A stretch of DNA of 64,000 nt from Microbacterium sp. LKL04 (lineage in GTDB: Bacteria; Actinomycetota; Actinomycetes; Actinomycetales; Microbacteriaceae), in contig NZ_LT627736.1 of the NCBI RefSeq assembly GCF_900102005.1, forward strand, positions 1,054,001 to 1,118,000, read 5' to 3'. The notes beneath the pieces were generated by a model. That model did not search any database. It was not told the DNA's origin and saw only the letters and a list, made by a program, of their open reading frames with translations. Of this stretch, positions 54,797-64,000 are shown one piece after another. Positions within the stretch are counted from its first letter, which is position 1. Each line of letters starts with the position of its first letter. The translations under genes were made by a program, and so were the position numbers.

Positions 54797-56590
54797 TCAG
54801 TCCCCCTGCTCGAACGCCGGCGCGTGCTCGCGCGCGTACTGGATGTAGCTGTTGCTGACGCCTTGCGGCACCATCGGCCACACCATCGCGTCGGCGCTCA
54901 CGACGAAGTCGATGACGACGGGACGGTCGTTGGTCTCGAGCGCGGTCTGGATCGCGGCATCCACGTCCTCCGCCTTCTCGACGCGGATGCCGAGGCAGCC
55001 GTACGCCTCGGCGAGCTTCACGAAGTCCGGGATGCGGATGCTGTCGTGGCCCGTGTTGAGATCGGTGTTGGAGTGGCGCCCGTCGTAGAAGAGCGTCTGC
55101 CACTGCCGCACCATGCCGAGCGACGAGTTGTTGATGATCGCGACCTTGATGGGGATGTTGTTGATCGCGCAGGTGGCGAGCTCCTGATTTGTCATCTGGA
55201 AGCAGCCGTCACCGTCGATCGCCCACACCGTCCGGTCCGGCTCGGCGACCTTGGCGCCCATCGCGGCAGGGACCGCGTAGCCCATCGTCCCGGCGCCGCC
55301 GGAATTGAGCCAGGCGTTGGGGCGCTCGTATCCGATGAACTGCGCCGCCCACATCTGGTGCTGCCCGACGCCCGAGGCGTAGACGCCCTCGGGCCCGGTC
55401 AGCTCGCCGATGCGCTGGATGACATGCTGCGGCGACATGAGACCGTCCGTGGTCGGCGCGTACCCCAGCGGGAACTCGGTGCGGAGGCCCTCGAGATAGG
55501 ACCACCACTCCGAGATGTCGGGCTTGTCCACCCCCGCGAACGCCGCGTCGAGGTCGACCAGGACGTCCTTCAGGTCACCGACGATCGGGACGTCCGCCGT
55601 CCGGATCTTGGAGATCTCGGCGGGGTCGATGTCGACGTGGATGACCTTGGCGTCGGGGGCGAACAGCGCCGCCTTGCCGGTGACCCGGTCGTCGAAGCGC
55701 GCACCCAGCGCGATGAGCAGGTCGGATTCCTGCAGCGCCAGGACGGCCGGCACCGTGCCGTGCATGCCCGGCATGCCGAGCTGCTGCGGGTGGGAGTCGG
55801 GGAACGCGCCGCGCGCCATCAGGGTCGTGACGACGGGCGCACCCGTCGCTTCAGCGAACCGCCGCAGTTCCGCGGCCGCGCCGGCGCGGACCACGCCGCC
55901 GCCGACGTACAGCACCGGCTTCTTGGCTTCTGCGATCAGCTGAGCCGCTGCCTGAATCTGCTTGCCGTGGGCCTTCGTGACCGGGCGGTAGCCGGGGAGG
56001 TCGACCTTCGGCGGCCAGACGAAGGGAGCCTTGGCCTGCTGGGCGTCCTTCGTGATGTCGACGAGGACGGGGCCCGGGCGACCCGTGGAGGCGATCTCGA
56101 ACGCCGCCGCGATGGCACCGGGGATCTCGGCCGGGTCCTTCACGAGGAACGAGTGCTTCGTGATCGGCATCGTGATGCCCACGATGTCGGCCTCCTGGAA
56201 GGCGTCCGTCCCCATGAGGGTCGAGTACACCTGCCCGGTGATGCAGACGATCGGCATCGAGTCCATGTAGGCGTCCGCGATCGCGGTGACGAGGTTGGTG
56301 GCACCGGGGCCGGACGTCGCGATCGCGACGCCGACGCGACCGGATGCCGCGGCGTAGCCCTCGGCCGCGTGGCCGGCGCCCTGCTCGTGACGGACCAGGA
56401 TGTGACGCAGATCGGTGGAGTCCATCAGCGGGTCGTAGACCTCGATGATGGCGCCGCCCGGGAGGCCGAAGACGTCGGTGACGCCGAGGAGCTCCAGCGA
56501 GCGGACGACGGCCTGAGCTCCGGTGAGCACTGGCGTGGACGAGCCTCCGGCCGGTGGCCGGGGCACGGCGGCGACGGTGTCAGAAGACAT
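54797..56590 (-). CDS. ilvB: acetolactate synthase large subunit IlvB
   Basis: The thiamine-diphosphate catalytic subunit. The 597-aa protein has the ThDP N-terminal [12 protein letters not shown] and catalytic Glu in [13 protein letters not shown], and the C-terminal ThDP metal motif [15 protein letters not shown] with [12 protein letters not shown]. It lies 41 bp after ilvD on the same strand. Confidence 0.97.
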   Translation of the reverse strand: MSSDTVAAVPRPPAGGSSTPVLTGAQAVVRSLELLGVTDVFGLPGGAIIEVYDPLMDSTDLRHILVRHEQGAGHAAEGYAAASGRVGVAIATSGPGATNLVTAIADAYMDSMPIVCITGQVYSTLMGTDAFQEADIVGITMPITKHSFLVKDPAEIPGAIAAAFEIASTGRPGPVLVDITKDAQQAKAPFVWPPKVDLPGYRPVTKAHGKQIQAAAQLIAEAKKPVLYVGGGVVRAGAAAELRRFAEATGAPVVTTLMARGAFPDSHPQQLGMPGMHGTVPAVLALQESDLLIALGARFDDRVTGKAALFAPDAKVIHVDIDPAEISKIRTADVPIVGDLKDVLVDLDAAFAGVDKPDISEWWSYLEGLRTEFPLGYAPTTDGLMSPQHVIQRIGELTGPEGVYASGVGQHQMWAAQFIGYERPNAWLNSGGAGTMGYAVPAAMGAKVAEPDRTVWAIDGDGCFQMTNQELATCAINNIPIKVAIINNSSLGMVRQWQTLFYDGRHSNTDLNTGHDSIRIPDFVKLAEAYGCLGIRVEKAEDVDAAIQTALETNDRPVVIDFVVSADAMVWPMVPQGVSNSYIQYAREHAPAFEQGD

Positions 56591-56631
56591 GAGAGAGACC
56601 TCTGTGGTGATGGATGACGAGTGTGTGGGGC

Positions 56632-58338
56632 CTAGCCCGTCGTCGCGCCCTCCGCAGCGGAGCGCACGAGCTTCGAGTACTTGGCCAACACGCCACGGGT
56701 ATAGCGCGGGGGAAGGGGCTCCCAGCCCTCACGGCGGGAGTTCAGCTCAGCTTCGTCGACGAGTAGGTCGAGAGAACGAGCCGCGATATCGACCCGTATC
56801 AGATCACCATCGCGCACGAAGGCGATGGGACCAGCGTCCACCGCTTCGGGTGCTATGTGGCCGATGCACAGGCCGGTTGTGCCGCCTGAGAATCGTCCGT
56901 CCGTCAACAGTAGTACATCTTTTCCGAGGCCTGCGCCCTTGATGGCGGCCGTCACGGCGAGCATCTCGCGCATGCCGGGACCGCCCTTGGGACCCTCGTA
57001 GCGGATGACGACGACGTCGCCGGCGGCGATGCGTCCCTCCTCCAGCGCGTCCATGGCGGCGCGCTCGCGCTCGAACACCCGGGCGGGTCCTTCGAAGACG
57101 GCGGCGTCGAACCCAGCGGTCTTCACGACGGCGCCTTCGGGGGCCATCGAGCCGTGGAGGATCGTGATTCCGCCGGTGGCGTGGATCGGGTCGTCGAACG
57201 TGTGGATGACGGTGCCGTCGATCGGGTCCGGGTCGAGGTCGCGGAGGTTCTCAGCGAGCGTCTTGCCCGTGACGGTGAGCGCGTCGCCGTGGAGCAGGCC
57301 CTCGTCGAGCATGGCCTTCATGATGACCGGGATGCCGCCGTGTCGGTCGACGTCGTTCATGACGTAGGTGCCGAACGGCTTCATGTCGGCCACGTGCGGG
57401 ACCTTGTCGCCGATGCGGTTGAAGTCGTGGAGCGTCAGGTCGACCTCGGCCTCACGGGCGATGGCGAGGAGGTGCAGCACGACGTTCGTCGAGCCGCCGA
57501 GGGCCATCGCGAGCGTGATCGCGTTCTCGAAGGACTCCTTCGTGAGGATGTCGCGAGTCGTGATGCCCTGGCGGAGGAGGTTGACGACGGCCTCGCCGGA
57601 GCGGTGCGCGAAGTAGTCGCGGCGACGGTCAGCGGAGGGCGGGGCCGCGGAGCCGGGGAGGCTGAGCCCCAGGGCCTCGGCGACAGACGCCATCGTGTTG
57701 GCCGTGTACATGCCGCCGCACGCGCCCTCACCGGGGGCGATGGCGCATTCGATGCGCTTGAGGTCCGCCTCGCTCATCTTGCCCGCGAGGCACGCTCCCA
57801 CGGCCTCGAAGGAGTCGATGATCGTGACGTCCTTCTCGGTGCCGTCGCTGAGCTTGACCCAGCCCGGCGCGATCGAGCCCGCGTAGAGGAAGACGCTCGA
57901 GAGGTCGAGGCGGGCGGAGGCCATGAGCATGCCCGGGATCGACTTGTCGCAGCCGGCGAGCAGCACCGAGCCGTCGAGGCGCTCGGCCATCATGACCGTC
58001 TCGACGGAGTCGGCGATGACCTCGCGGCTCACGAGCGAGAAGTGCATGCCCTCGTGGCCCATGGAGATGCCGTCCGAGACCGAGATCGTGCCGAACTGAA
58101 GGGGGTAGCCGCCACCGGCGTGCACTCCCTCCTTCGCGCCCTGGGCGAGCCGGTCGAGGCTCAGGTTGCAGGGTGTGATCTCGTTCCAGCTCGAGGCGAT
58201 GCCGATCTGGGGCTTGTCCCAGTCCTCATCGCCCATGCCGACCGCGCGGAGCATTCCGCGCGAGGTGGTGGCTTCGATGCCGTCGGTGACCGCGCGGCTG
58301 CGGGGCTTGATGTCGATGATCTCGTCGGGAGAGGGCAT
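56632..58338 (-). CDS. ilvD: dihydroxyacid dehydratase IlvD
   Basis: IlvD dehydrates dihydroxy acids to the 2-oxo acids of valine and isoleucine. The 568-aa protein has the iron-sulfur cysteine patterns in [24 protein letters not shown] and [19 protein letters not shown]. The start at 58338 gives the family N-terminus. It lies 9 bp downstream of otsB, so it may be cotranscribed with the trehalose genes. Confidence 0.96.
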   Translation of the reverse strand: MPSPDEIIDIKPRSRAVTDGIEATTSRGMLRAVGMGDEDWDKPQIGIASSWNEITPCNLSLDRLAQGAKEGVHAGGGYPLQFGTISVSDGISMGHEGMHFSLVSREVIADSVETVMMAERLDGSVLLAGCDKSIPGMLMASARLDLSSVFLYAGSIAPGWVKLSDGTEKDVTIIDSFEAVGACLAGKMSEADLKRIECAIAPGEGACGGMYTANTMASVAEALGLSLPGSAAPPSADRRRDYFAHRSGEAVVNLLRQGITTRDILTKESFENAITLAMALGGSTNVVLHLLAIAREAEVDLTLHDFNRIGDKVPHVADMKPFGTYVMNDVDRHGGIPVIMKAMLDEGLLHGDALTVTGKTLAENLRDLDPDPIDGTVIHTFDDPIHATGGITILHGSMAPEGAVVKTAGFDAAVFEGPARVFERERAAMDALEEGRIAAGDVVVIRYEGPKGGPGMREMLAVTAAIKGAGLGKDVLLLTDGRFSGGTTGLCIGHIAPEAVDAGPIAFVRDGDLIRVDIAARSLDLLVDEAELNSRREGWEPLPPRYTRGVLAKYSKLVRSAAEGATTG

Positions 58339-58347
58339 TCTCGAAGT

Positions 58348-59115
58348 CTATTGCTGTGCGGCGACGCGCTCGCGTGCGACAGTCGACAGCAAAGCGGCGA
58401 GTTCTTCGATGTCTCCCACACGGACCGATGCCGCGGTCTCCCCCGCTCCGACCCGGATGCCGAGATCGTCGGGTCCGAGTGAGCGGAGCGCGTCCTCGTC
58501 GGTGACGTCGTCTCCGGCGAAGATCACCGCCGAGGCGTCGACGACATCGCGGAGGTGGGCGATGGCGGCATCCTTCCCCACATCCGTGAAGGCGTACTCG
58601 ACGATGCCGTGTCCCTGCCGGCGACGCCAGTGGGGTGCGGCATCCGCCACGAGCGCGTCCACCGCAGATCGCAGTCGCTCGGCCGCGGACGGATCCGAGA
58701 CGGTGCGCAGGTGCACCCCGAACCCGAACGTCTTCGGCTCGATCCATGCGCCCGGCACCTCGCGGGCCGATTCCTCGGCCTGGGTGCGCAGGCGGTCGCG
58801 CAGATCGGTGTCGCCCGGATCCAGTGCGGCCTTGGAGTCCGCCCCGGGGAGGAGGTACTCCGCGCCGTGCGATCCCGCGAGCAGGATCGGGGAATCGTCG
58901 CTGTGCTCCGCGATGATGCGGAGGTCGCCGAGCGAGCGGCCGGAGACGAACGCGACGACCGTCGCGGGCGCGGCGACGAGGCCATCCACGGCGGCACGTG
59001 CGGCCGGCGCCATGCGGGCGCTCATCGGCTCGTCGACGAGGGGCGAGAGCGTGCCATCGAAGTCCAGCGCGACGAGCAGCTTCTTCGTCCGCGCGACGGC
59101 GTGGACGTCGCTCAT
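58348..59115 (-). CDS. otsB: trehalose-6-phosphate phosphatase OtsB
   Basis: OtsB dephosphorylates trehalose 6-phosphate to trehalose. The 255-aa HAD-fold protein has the catalytic [10 protein letters not shown] (Asp at residues 18 and 20) and the later [12 protein letters not shown] motif. The ATG at 59115 overlaps the otsA stop by 4 bp, so the two are coupled. Confidence 0.93.
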   Translation of the reverse strand: MSDVHAVARTKKLLVALDFDGTLSPLVDEPMSARMAPAARAAVDGLVAAPATVVAFVSGRSLGDLRIIAEHSDDSPILLAGSHGAEYLLPGADSKAALDPGDTDLRDRLRTQAEESAREVPGAWIEPKTFGFGVHLRTVSDPSAAERLRSAVDALVADAAPHWRRRQGHGIVEYAFTDVGKDAAIAHLRDVVDASAVIFAGDDVTDEDALRSLGPDDLGIRVGAGETAASVRVGDIEELAALLSTVARERVAAQQ

Positions 59116-60524
59116 GAACGCTCCTCGCGCGCGGCGCTCAGGTCCGAGAGGAACCGTTCGGACCACTTCGCGACGTCGTTCTCGCGCACACGTCGACGGA
59201 GCGCGCGCATGCGGCGGTCCTTCTCCTTCTCGGGCATCTCGATCGCCTGCATGATCGCGTCCTTCAGTCCCGCGATATCGTGCGGATTGACCTTTATCGC
59301 CTGGGTCAGTTCGTCCGCCGCGCCGGTGAACTCGCTCAGCACGAGCGTCCCGCCACCGTCGACCCGGCTCGCGACGTATTCCTTCGCGACCAGGTTCATG
59401 CCGTCGCGCAGGGCTGTGACGAGCATGACGTCGGCAGCGAGGAAGAGGGCGACCATCTCCTCGCGAGGGTACGAGTGGTGCAGGTACTGGATGGCGCTGT
59501 AGCCGAGCTCGTCCGCGTCCCCGTTGATGCGACCGACGGTCAGTTCGATCTCGTCACGGAGCTCCATGTACGTCTGCACCCGCTCGCGGCTGGGGCTCGC
59601 GACCTGGACGAGGATCACGTCGTGTACCGACAGTCGGCCGTCGGCCAGCAGTTCGCCGTACGCCTTCAGACGGTGACGGATCCCCTTCGTGTAATCGAGG
59701 CGATCCACGCCAAGGAGGATCGCCTTCGGGTTTCCCAGGCTGGAGCGGATCTCCTCCGCGCGCGCCCGGATGTCGGGCCGCTTCGCGAGCTCCTCGTACT
59801 CCGCGGCATCGATCGAGATCGGATAGGCGCGGGCCACCGCCGTGCGCACTCCCCCGTCCTCCGTAGGGACGGCGATGGCGCCCGCCTTGGTGTCGAATCC
59901 CAACTGGCGGCGCACGGCACGCGCGAAGTTGCCGGCATCCGCCACCCGCTGGAAGCCGATGACATCGGCGCCCAGCAGTCCTTCGAGCACCTGGCGGCGC
60001 CACGGCAACTGCGCATACAGCCCGTATGCGGGGAACGGAATGTGGTGGAAATAGCCGATGGTGAGGTCGGGGCGGAGCTCGCGGAGGAGCTTCGGCACGA
60101 GCTGGAGCTGGTAGTCGTGTACCCACACGGTCGCCCCCTCGGCGGCGTGCTCCGACGCCGCCTCGGCGAACCTCTTGTTGACCTTGACATAGGCGTCCCA
60201 CCAGGTGCGGTGGTAGGTGGGAGCGGCGATGACGTCGTGGTACAGCGGCCAGATCGTGTCGTTCGAGAAGCCCTCGTAGTAGAGCTGCATGTCGTCGGCC
60301 GAGAGCGTTACGGGCACCAGGTGCAGGCCGTCGAACTCGAATGGGTCGAGCTCGACACCCGGCTGGCCGGGCCAGCCGACCCAGGCACCGTTGGTGCTGC
60401 GCATCACGGGATCGAGGGCGGTGACGAGTCCACCGGGAGAGCGTCGCCAGGGTTCGTTCTCATCGTCGGTCCGGTCGACGGGAAGGCGGTTGGACACGAC
60501 GACGAAGTCGGAAGCCACAGTCAC
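59112..60524 (-). CDS. otsA: trehalose-6-phosphate synthase OtsA
   Basis: OtsA joins UDP-glucose and glucose 6-phosphate. The 470-aa GT20 enzyme has [28 protein letters not shown] and [11 protein letters not shown], with [17 protein letters not shown] near the end. The GTG at 60524 has an AGAGG box 7 nt upstream; longer in-frame starts are without homology. Divergent from a small membrane-protein gene. Confidence 0.95.
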   Translation of the reverse strand: MTVASDFVVVSNRLPVDRTDDENEPWRRSPGGLVTALDPVMRSTNGAWVGWPGQPGVELDPFEFDGLHLVPVTLSADDMQLYYEGFSNDTIWPLYHDVIAAPTYHRTWWDAYVKVNKRFAEAASEHAAEGATVWVHDYQLQLVPKLLRELRPDLTIGYFHHIPFPAYGLYAQLPWRRQVLEGLLGADVIGFQRVADAGNFARAVRRQLGFDTKAGAIAVPTEDGGVRTAVARAYPISIDAAEYEELAKRPDIRARAEEIRSSLGNPKAILLGVDRLDYTKGIRHRLKAYGELLADGRLSVHDVILVQVASPSRERVQTYMELRDEIELTVGRINGDADELGYSAIQYLHHSYPREEMVALFLAADVMLVTALRDGMNLVAKEYVASRVDGGGTLVLSEFTGAADELTQAIKVNPHDIAGLKDAIMQAIEMPEKEKDRRMRALRRRVRENDVAKWSERFLSDLSAAREERS

Positions 60525-60597
60525 GGTGTTCCTCTCGATGGATGACTTCAGGCTAACAACCGCCGCGGCATGCGTCCGGCGCAGTACCGTGGGTGGT

Positions 60598-60852
60598 ATG
60601 CGCAAATACCTGTTCGGAACCGGCCTGCTGTCAGCCCTCACCGGCGGTGTCACGCTGCTGCGCTCCGCGCGCAGCCCGGAGCCCTTCACGTGGCGCACCG
60701 CCCTCGCATGGCTGAGCTGGGGCATCACCCTTGCGCTCGCGATCGGCTCGGTCGTCGACACACGTCGAGCATCCCGGGGCAAGCTCATCCCGATGGACTC
60801 GCCGCGCGACGGAGAGAAGACGAAGCTGCTCAAGCGCCGCCTCTCCCGCTGA
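60598..60852 (+). CDS. small membrane protein, 84 aa
   Basis: An 84-aa protein with two hydrophobic helices ([17 protein letters not shown] and [20 protein letters not shown]) and a basic C-terminal tail ([11 protein letters not shown]). There is no known family. It is divergent from otsA and converges with the thiolase gene. Confidence 0.6.
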   Translation: MRKYLFGTGLLSALTGGVTLLRSARSPEPFTWRTALAWLSWGITLALAIGSVVDTRRASRGKLIPMDSPRDGEKTKLLKRRLSR

Positions 60853-60864
60853 CGTCCGGCGGAT

Positions 60865-62046
60865 TCAGCGCGTCAGGATGAGCGCTTCGCCCTGACCGCC
60901 GCCGCCGCACAGGCCGACCGCAGCGATCCCCGTCCCTCGACGAACGAGTTCGTGCACCGCGTGGACGACCAGTCGTGCACCGGAGGCGCCGATCGGGTGA
61001 CCGATCGCGATACCGCCGCCGTGGATGTTCACGATGTCCTCGTCGACGCCGAGCTCCCGCTGCGACTGGGCGACGACCGCGCCGAAGGCCTCGTTGATCT
61101 CGACGACGTCCAGGTCGGATGCCGACAGCCCCTGCCGCTCGAGGGCGTGAGCGATTGCGCGGGCCGGCTGGGAGTGCAGCGAGCTGTCGGGTCCCGCCAC
61201 CTGCCCTGCGGCGCCGATCACCCCGAGGACAGTCCATCCTTCTGCCTCGGCGCGGGATCGCGTCGTCACGACGACCGCGGCCGCGCCGTCCGAGATCGGC
61301 GAGGCGTTCCCCGCGGTGATGTCGCCGTCGGGTGAGAACGCAGGTCGCAGCCCCGCCAGGCTCTCCACCGTCGTATCGGGGCGGACGCCCTCGTCGGCGG
61401 TGATCCGTCGCGGCTCACCCTTGCGCTGGGGAACCTCGACCGTCACGATCTCCGCGTCGAACACGCCCGCCTCGGCCGCGGCGGCCGCACGCTGGTGCGA
61501 GAGCGCCGCGACGGAGTCCTGCTCCCGCCTCGTCAGTCCGAGACCCGGGTTGCGCCGCTCGGTCGAGAGCCCCATAGAGATCCCCTCGGCGGCGTCCGTG
61601 AGTCCGTCGTGCGCCATGTGGTCGAGGACCTCGATCGAGCCGTACGCCCAGCCGTCGCGCGAACCCGTCAGAAGGTGCGGGGCACGGGACATCGACTCCA
61701 TCCCGCCGGCGACGACGACCGCGGCATCCCCCGACGCGATCATGCGCTTGGCGTCGATCACCGCGGTGAGACCGGACAGGCAGACCTTGTTGACGGAGGA
61801 TGCCGGGACGCCCCAGCCGATGCCGGCCCCGAGAGCCGCCTGCCGCGCCGGATTCTGACCCGAACCGGCGGGCAGGACCTGTCCCATGATCACCGCGTCG
61901 ACCGCCGCGGGATCCACCCCACCGCGTTCGAGGGCTCCGCGGATCGCGAACGACCCGAGCTCCGGCGCCGAGAAGGACGACAGCGCGCCCTTCAACTTGC
62001 CCTGCGGGGTGCGGGCCGCACCGACGATGACGATCTCTTCGCTCAT
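60865..62046 (-). CDS. acetyl-CoA C-acetyltransferase (thiolase)
   Basis: A 393-aa thiolase that cleaves or forms acetoacetyl-CoA. The nucleophile Cys is in [12 protein letters not shown] (about residue 89), and the catalytic His and second Cys are in [17 protein letters not shown] and [12 protein letters not shown]. It resembles acetoacetyl-CoA thiolases (AtoB type) more than PcaF. It is coupled to scoB by a 4-bp overlap, consistent with acetoacetate use. Confidence 0.92.
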   Translation of the reverse strand: MSEEIVIVGAARTPQGKLKGALSSFSAPELGSFAIRGALERGGVDPAAVDAVIMGQVLPAGSGQNPARQAALGAGIGWGVPASSVNKVCLSGLTAVIDAKRMIASGDAAVVVAGGMESMSRAPHLLTGSRDGWAYGSIEVLDHMAHDGLTDAAEGISMGLSTERRNPGLGLTRREQDSVAALSHQRAAAAAEAGVFDAEIVTVEVPQRKGEPRRITADEGVRPDTTVESLAGLRPAFSPDGDITAGNASPISDGAAAVVVTTRSRAEAEGWTVLGVIGAAGQVAGPDSSLHSQPARAIAHALERQGLSASDLDVVEINEAFGAVVAQSQRELGVDEDIVNIHGGGIAIGHPIGASGARLVVHAVHELVRRGTGIAAVGLCGGGGQGEALILTR

Positions 62047-62693
62047 GACTCCACCTTCGCATCGGACACGATGAGGCCCGGCTCCGTCGCGTCGCGGACA
62101 TCCTGCACGCTGACGCCGGGGGCGCTCTCCACCAGCACCAGACCGTCGCCCGTGACGTCGATCACGGCGAGGTCCGTGATGATGCGGTCGACCACGCCGC
62201 GGCCGGTCAACGGCAGGGAACACGCGTCGACGATCTTCGGAGAGCCGTCCCGGGCGACGTGCTCCATCAGGACGATCACGCGGGCTGCGCCATGGACCAG
62301 GTCCATCGCCCCGCCCGGACCCTTGACCATCTTCCCGGGGATCATCCAGTTCGCGAGGTCGCCGGTCGCCGAGACCTGCATCGCGCCGAGGATCGCGGCG
62401 TCGATCTTCCCCCCGCGGATCATCCCGAAGCTGAGTGCGGAGTCGAAGAACGCAGCCCCCGGGAGCGTCGTCACCGTCTCCTTTCCCGCGTTGATGAGGT
62501 CGGGATCGACGTCGGCCTCTCGGGGGTAGGGCCCGACCCCCAGGATGCCGTTCTCGGACTGCAGTACGACCACGACCCCTTCGGGCACATGATTGGGAAC
62601 CAGAGTCGGGAGCCCGATCCCCAGGTTCACGTAGGAGCCGTCCTGCAGCTCCGCGGCCGCCCGTGCCGCCATCTGATCCCTGGTCAGCGCCAT
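62043..62693 (-). CDS. scoB: 3-oxoacid CoA-transferase subunit B
   Basis: The B subunit (ScoB/AtoA type) of a two-subunit CoA-transferase. The 216-aa protein has the active Glu in [12 protein letters not shown] (SENG motif, residues about 45-48) and the [19 protein letters not shown] block. It follows scoA by 1 bp and overlaps the thiolase start. Confidence 0.92.
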   Translation of the reverse strand: MALTRDQMAARAAAELQDGSYVNLGIGLPTLVPNHVPEGVVVVLQSENGILGVGPYPREADVDPDLINAGKETVTTLPGAAFFDSALSFGMIRGGKIDAAILGAMQVSATGDLANWMIPGKMVKGPGGAMDLVHGAARVIVLMEHVARDGSPKIVDACSLPLTGRGVVDRIITDLAVIDVTGDGLVLVESAPGVSVQDVRDATEPGLIVSDAKVES

Positions 62694-62694
62694 C

Positions 62695-63468
62695 TCACTC
62701 CCCCTCCGCAGCGACCGTACGTCGCTCGATGCGCTTCTCGATCTCGGTCCCGACCTCCACCACACGATGCACGAAGACGCCGGGCAGGTGGACGGCATCC
62801 GGATCGATCCCGCCCGGCTCGATCAGCTCCTCGACCTGCGCGATGCAGACGCGACCCGCCATCGCGGCCAACGGGTTGAAGTTGCGGGCCGACTTCGCGA
62901 AGACGAGGTTCCCGTGCCGATCGCCGCGGAGCGCGTGCACGAAAGCGAAGTCGGTCGTGATCGCCTCCTCGAGCACGTACTCCTTCTCGACGCCATCGAC
63001 CGCGAACGTCCGGACGTCCTTGGCCGGGGATGCCAGCGCCACCCCGCCCCGGCCGTCGTAGCGCCGCGGCAACCCGCCGTCGGCGACCTGCGTCCCGACG
63101 CCCGTCTGCGTGAAGAACGCCGCGATACCCGAGCCGCCGGCGCGCAACTTCTCGGCGAGGGTCCCTTGAGGCGTCAGCTCGAGTTCGAGTTCACCCGAGA
63201 GGAACTGCCGCTCGAACTCCTTGTTCTCACCGACGTAGGACGAGGTCATCTTCCGGATGCGGCGCGCACGCAGAAGGATGCCCAACCCCCAGTCGTCGAC
63301 CCCGCAGTTGTTGGAGACGATCGAGAGGTCCGTTGTGCCCTGCGCGAGCAGGGCCTCGATCAGGGCGATCGGATTGCCCGAGAGCCCGAAACCGCCCACG
63401 GCGATGCTCGCGCCGTCCGGGATGTCGGCGACCGCCTCCGCCGCGCCTGCCACCGTCTTGTCGATCAC
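62695..63468 (-). CDS. scoA: 3-oxoacid CoA-transferase subunit A
   Basis: The A subunit, which binds CoA through [20 protein letters not shown] (residues 27-46). The 257-aa protein is complete; the GTG at 63468 is its start. With scoB and the thiolase it should activate acetoacetate with succinyl-CoA and split the product to acetyl-CoA. Beta-ketoadipate transfer is the alternative; no pca genes are in the window. Confidence 0.92.
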   Translation of the reverse strand: MIDKTVAGAAEAVADIPDGASIAVGGFGLSGNPIALIEALLAQGTTDLSIVSNNCGVDDWGLGILLRARRIRKMTSSYVGENKEFERQFLSGELELELTPQGTLAEKLRAGGSGIAAFFTQTGVGTQVADGGLPRRYDGRGGVALASPAKDVRTFAVDGVEKEYVLEEAITTDFAFVHALRGDRHGNLVFAKSARNFNPLAAMAGRVCIAQVEELIEPGGIDPDAVHLPGVFVHRVVEVGTEIEKRIERRTVAAEGE

Positions 63469-63564
63469 TGCGCACTCCTTCGTGTCGTCCGCCCTCCAGC
63501 TTCCCCCGTCGGTGAGCCGGAGCGGGAACGGATGATTGCCATGTGGGCGAGCCGGCGCCTAGGG

Positions 63565-63577
63565 TCCACATTGTGGA
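63565..63577. promoter_or_regulatory. candidate IclR operator overlapping the regulator start codon
   Basis: TCCACA (63565-63570) and TGTGGA (63572-63577) form an inverted repeat with a 1-bp spacer. It resembles the palindromes bound by IclR-family regulators and overlaps the GTG start of the regulator, so it could give autoregulation. Confidence 0.45.
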
Positions 63578-64000
63578 ACGACCCGCGGCATCCGTCCCCG
63601 GCGCGCAGGCGATCGCGCGCGCCGTCCACCTGCTGCGACTCGTGAGCGCGGCGGGGACGACGGGCAAGGGTGTGCGGGAGCTGGCCGTCGACGCCGGCCT
63701 TACACGCACGACCACCCACCGCCTCCTGTCCGCCCTCCGCGCGGAGGGGCTCGTCGACCAGGACGAACGGAGTGCGCGCTGGCTCGCAGGCCCGGAGCTG
63801 TTCCTCATGGGCGCCGCGGCCGCCCCTCGCTACGACGTCACCCATCTCGCGGGCGACATCGTCCGCTCCCTCGCAGTCAAGACGGAGGAGAGCGCGTTCC
63901 TGTCCGTCCGGAGAGGCGACGAGACCGTGTGCCTGGTGCGCGAGGAGGGCTCGTTCCCGATCCGGTCCTTCGTTCTCAGCGAGGGCGTCCGATTCCCCCT
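63573..64000 (+). CDS. IclR-family regulator, cut by window edge
   Basis: The first 142 codons of an IclR-type regulator. The winged helix is in AIARAVHLLRLVSAAG and VRELAVDAGLTRTTTHRLLSALRAEGLVDQDE (residues 13-63). The ligand-binding domain begins after it and is incomplete. It is divergent from the scoAB-thiolase operon with 104 bp between, so it probably controls it. The GTG at 63573 is the chosen start. Confidence 0.85.
   Translation, partial: MERPAASVPGAQAIARAVHLLRLVSAAGTTGKGVRELAVDAGLTRTTTHRLLSALRAEGLVDQDERSARWLAGPELFLMGAAAAPRYDVTHLAGDIVRSLAVKTEESAFLSVRRGDETVCLVREEGSFPIRSFVLSEGVRFP

Noticed and set aside
60865-63468. pcaIJF beta-ketoadipate genes
   Set aside because: The thiolase matches acetoacetyl-CoA thiolases more than PcaF, and no other pca genes are in the window; the alternative cannot be excluded for the transferase alone.

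Overview
The window is a dense, high-GC actinobacterial chromosome segment with short or negative gene spacing, many GTG starts and 4-bp stop/start overlaps. Protein content and several small lineage-type genes suggest the family Microbacteriaceae, most likely Microbacterium or a close relative. The backbone order (trmD-rimM-khpA-rpsP, ffh, ftsY, smc, mutM, rnc, rpmF, coaD, recG, rsmD, thiL, ddl, gpsA, murA, leuDC, gltX, FAH hydrolase, MFS, leuB, serA, ilvC, ilvN, ilvB) follows the deeply conserved actinobacterial layout known from Mycobacterium tuberculosis around Rv2906c-Rv3003c. The window is therefore core chromosome, with accessory genes dropped between conserved blocks. No insertion sequences, prophage, CRISPR array or replication origin were seen.

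Layout. 1-12.9 kb: translation, ribosome maturation and SRP genes (trmD, rimM, khpA, rpsP, ffh, ftsY), a YbdK-type ligase, lipoate genes lipBA, two small secreted proteins and smc. 13.0-14.7 kb: a plus-strand accessory cluster made of a promoter, a 36-codon ORF with an excellent ribosome-binding site, an 85-aa protein, a long hairpin and a double GNAT acetyltransferase. 14.7-26.2 kb: DNA repair, RNA maturation and cell envelope genes (mutM, rnc, rpmF, DUF177, coaD, recG, rsmD, thiL, DUF3515, ddl, gpsA, plsC-type, murA). 26.3-31.2 kb: leuCD behind a probable leader-peptide attenuator, divergent from a sulfhydrylase-like gene coupled to a flavin monooxygenase.

31.2-42.5 kb is the most variable part: a TerC protein, an ECF sigma factor coupled to a DUF4349 membrane protein, tRNA-Glu, a metallo-hydrolase, the fructose PTS operon fruR-fruK-fruA-ptsH, a probable iron-controlled 2-oxoglutarate oxygenase, a lone DUF262-DUF1524 (GmrSD/BrxU-like) defence-type protein and tRNA-Gln. 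42.5-60.9 kb: gltX, an MFS exporter, a FAH-family hydrolase, ilvE, leuB, an MFS drug exporter with its divergent TetR regulator, serA, two membrane proteins, ilvC-N-B-D and trehalose genes otsBA. 60.9-64 kb: a thiolase and two CoA-transferase subunits for acetoacetate use, with a divergent IclR regulator cut by the window edge.

The branched-chain amino acid pathway is largely present (leuB, leuC, leuD, ilvB, ilvN, ilvC, ilvD, ilvE; only leuA and ilvA are absent here). The most interesting non-gene signals are a perfect 38-bp palindrome inside the 5' coding region of rnc (a candidate RNase III self-cleavage site), the putative Leu-Leu-Ile leader peptide plus hairpin before leuC, a DtxR/IdeR-like box on the promoter of the oxygenase gene, and three phased 10-bp repeats on the fru promoter.
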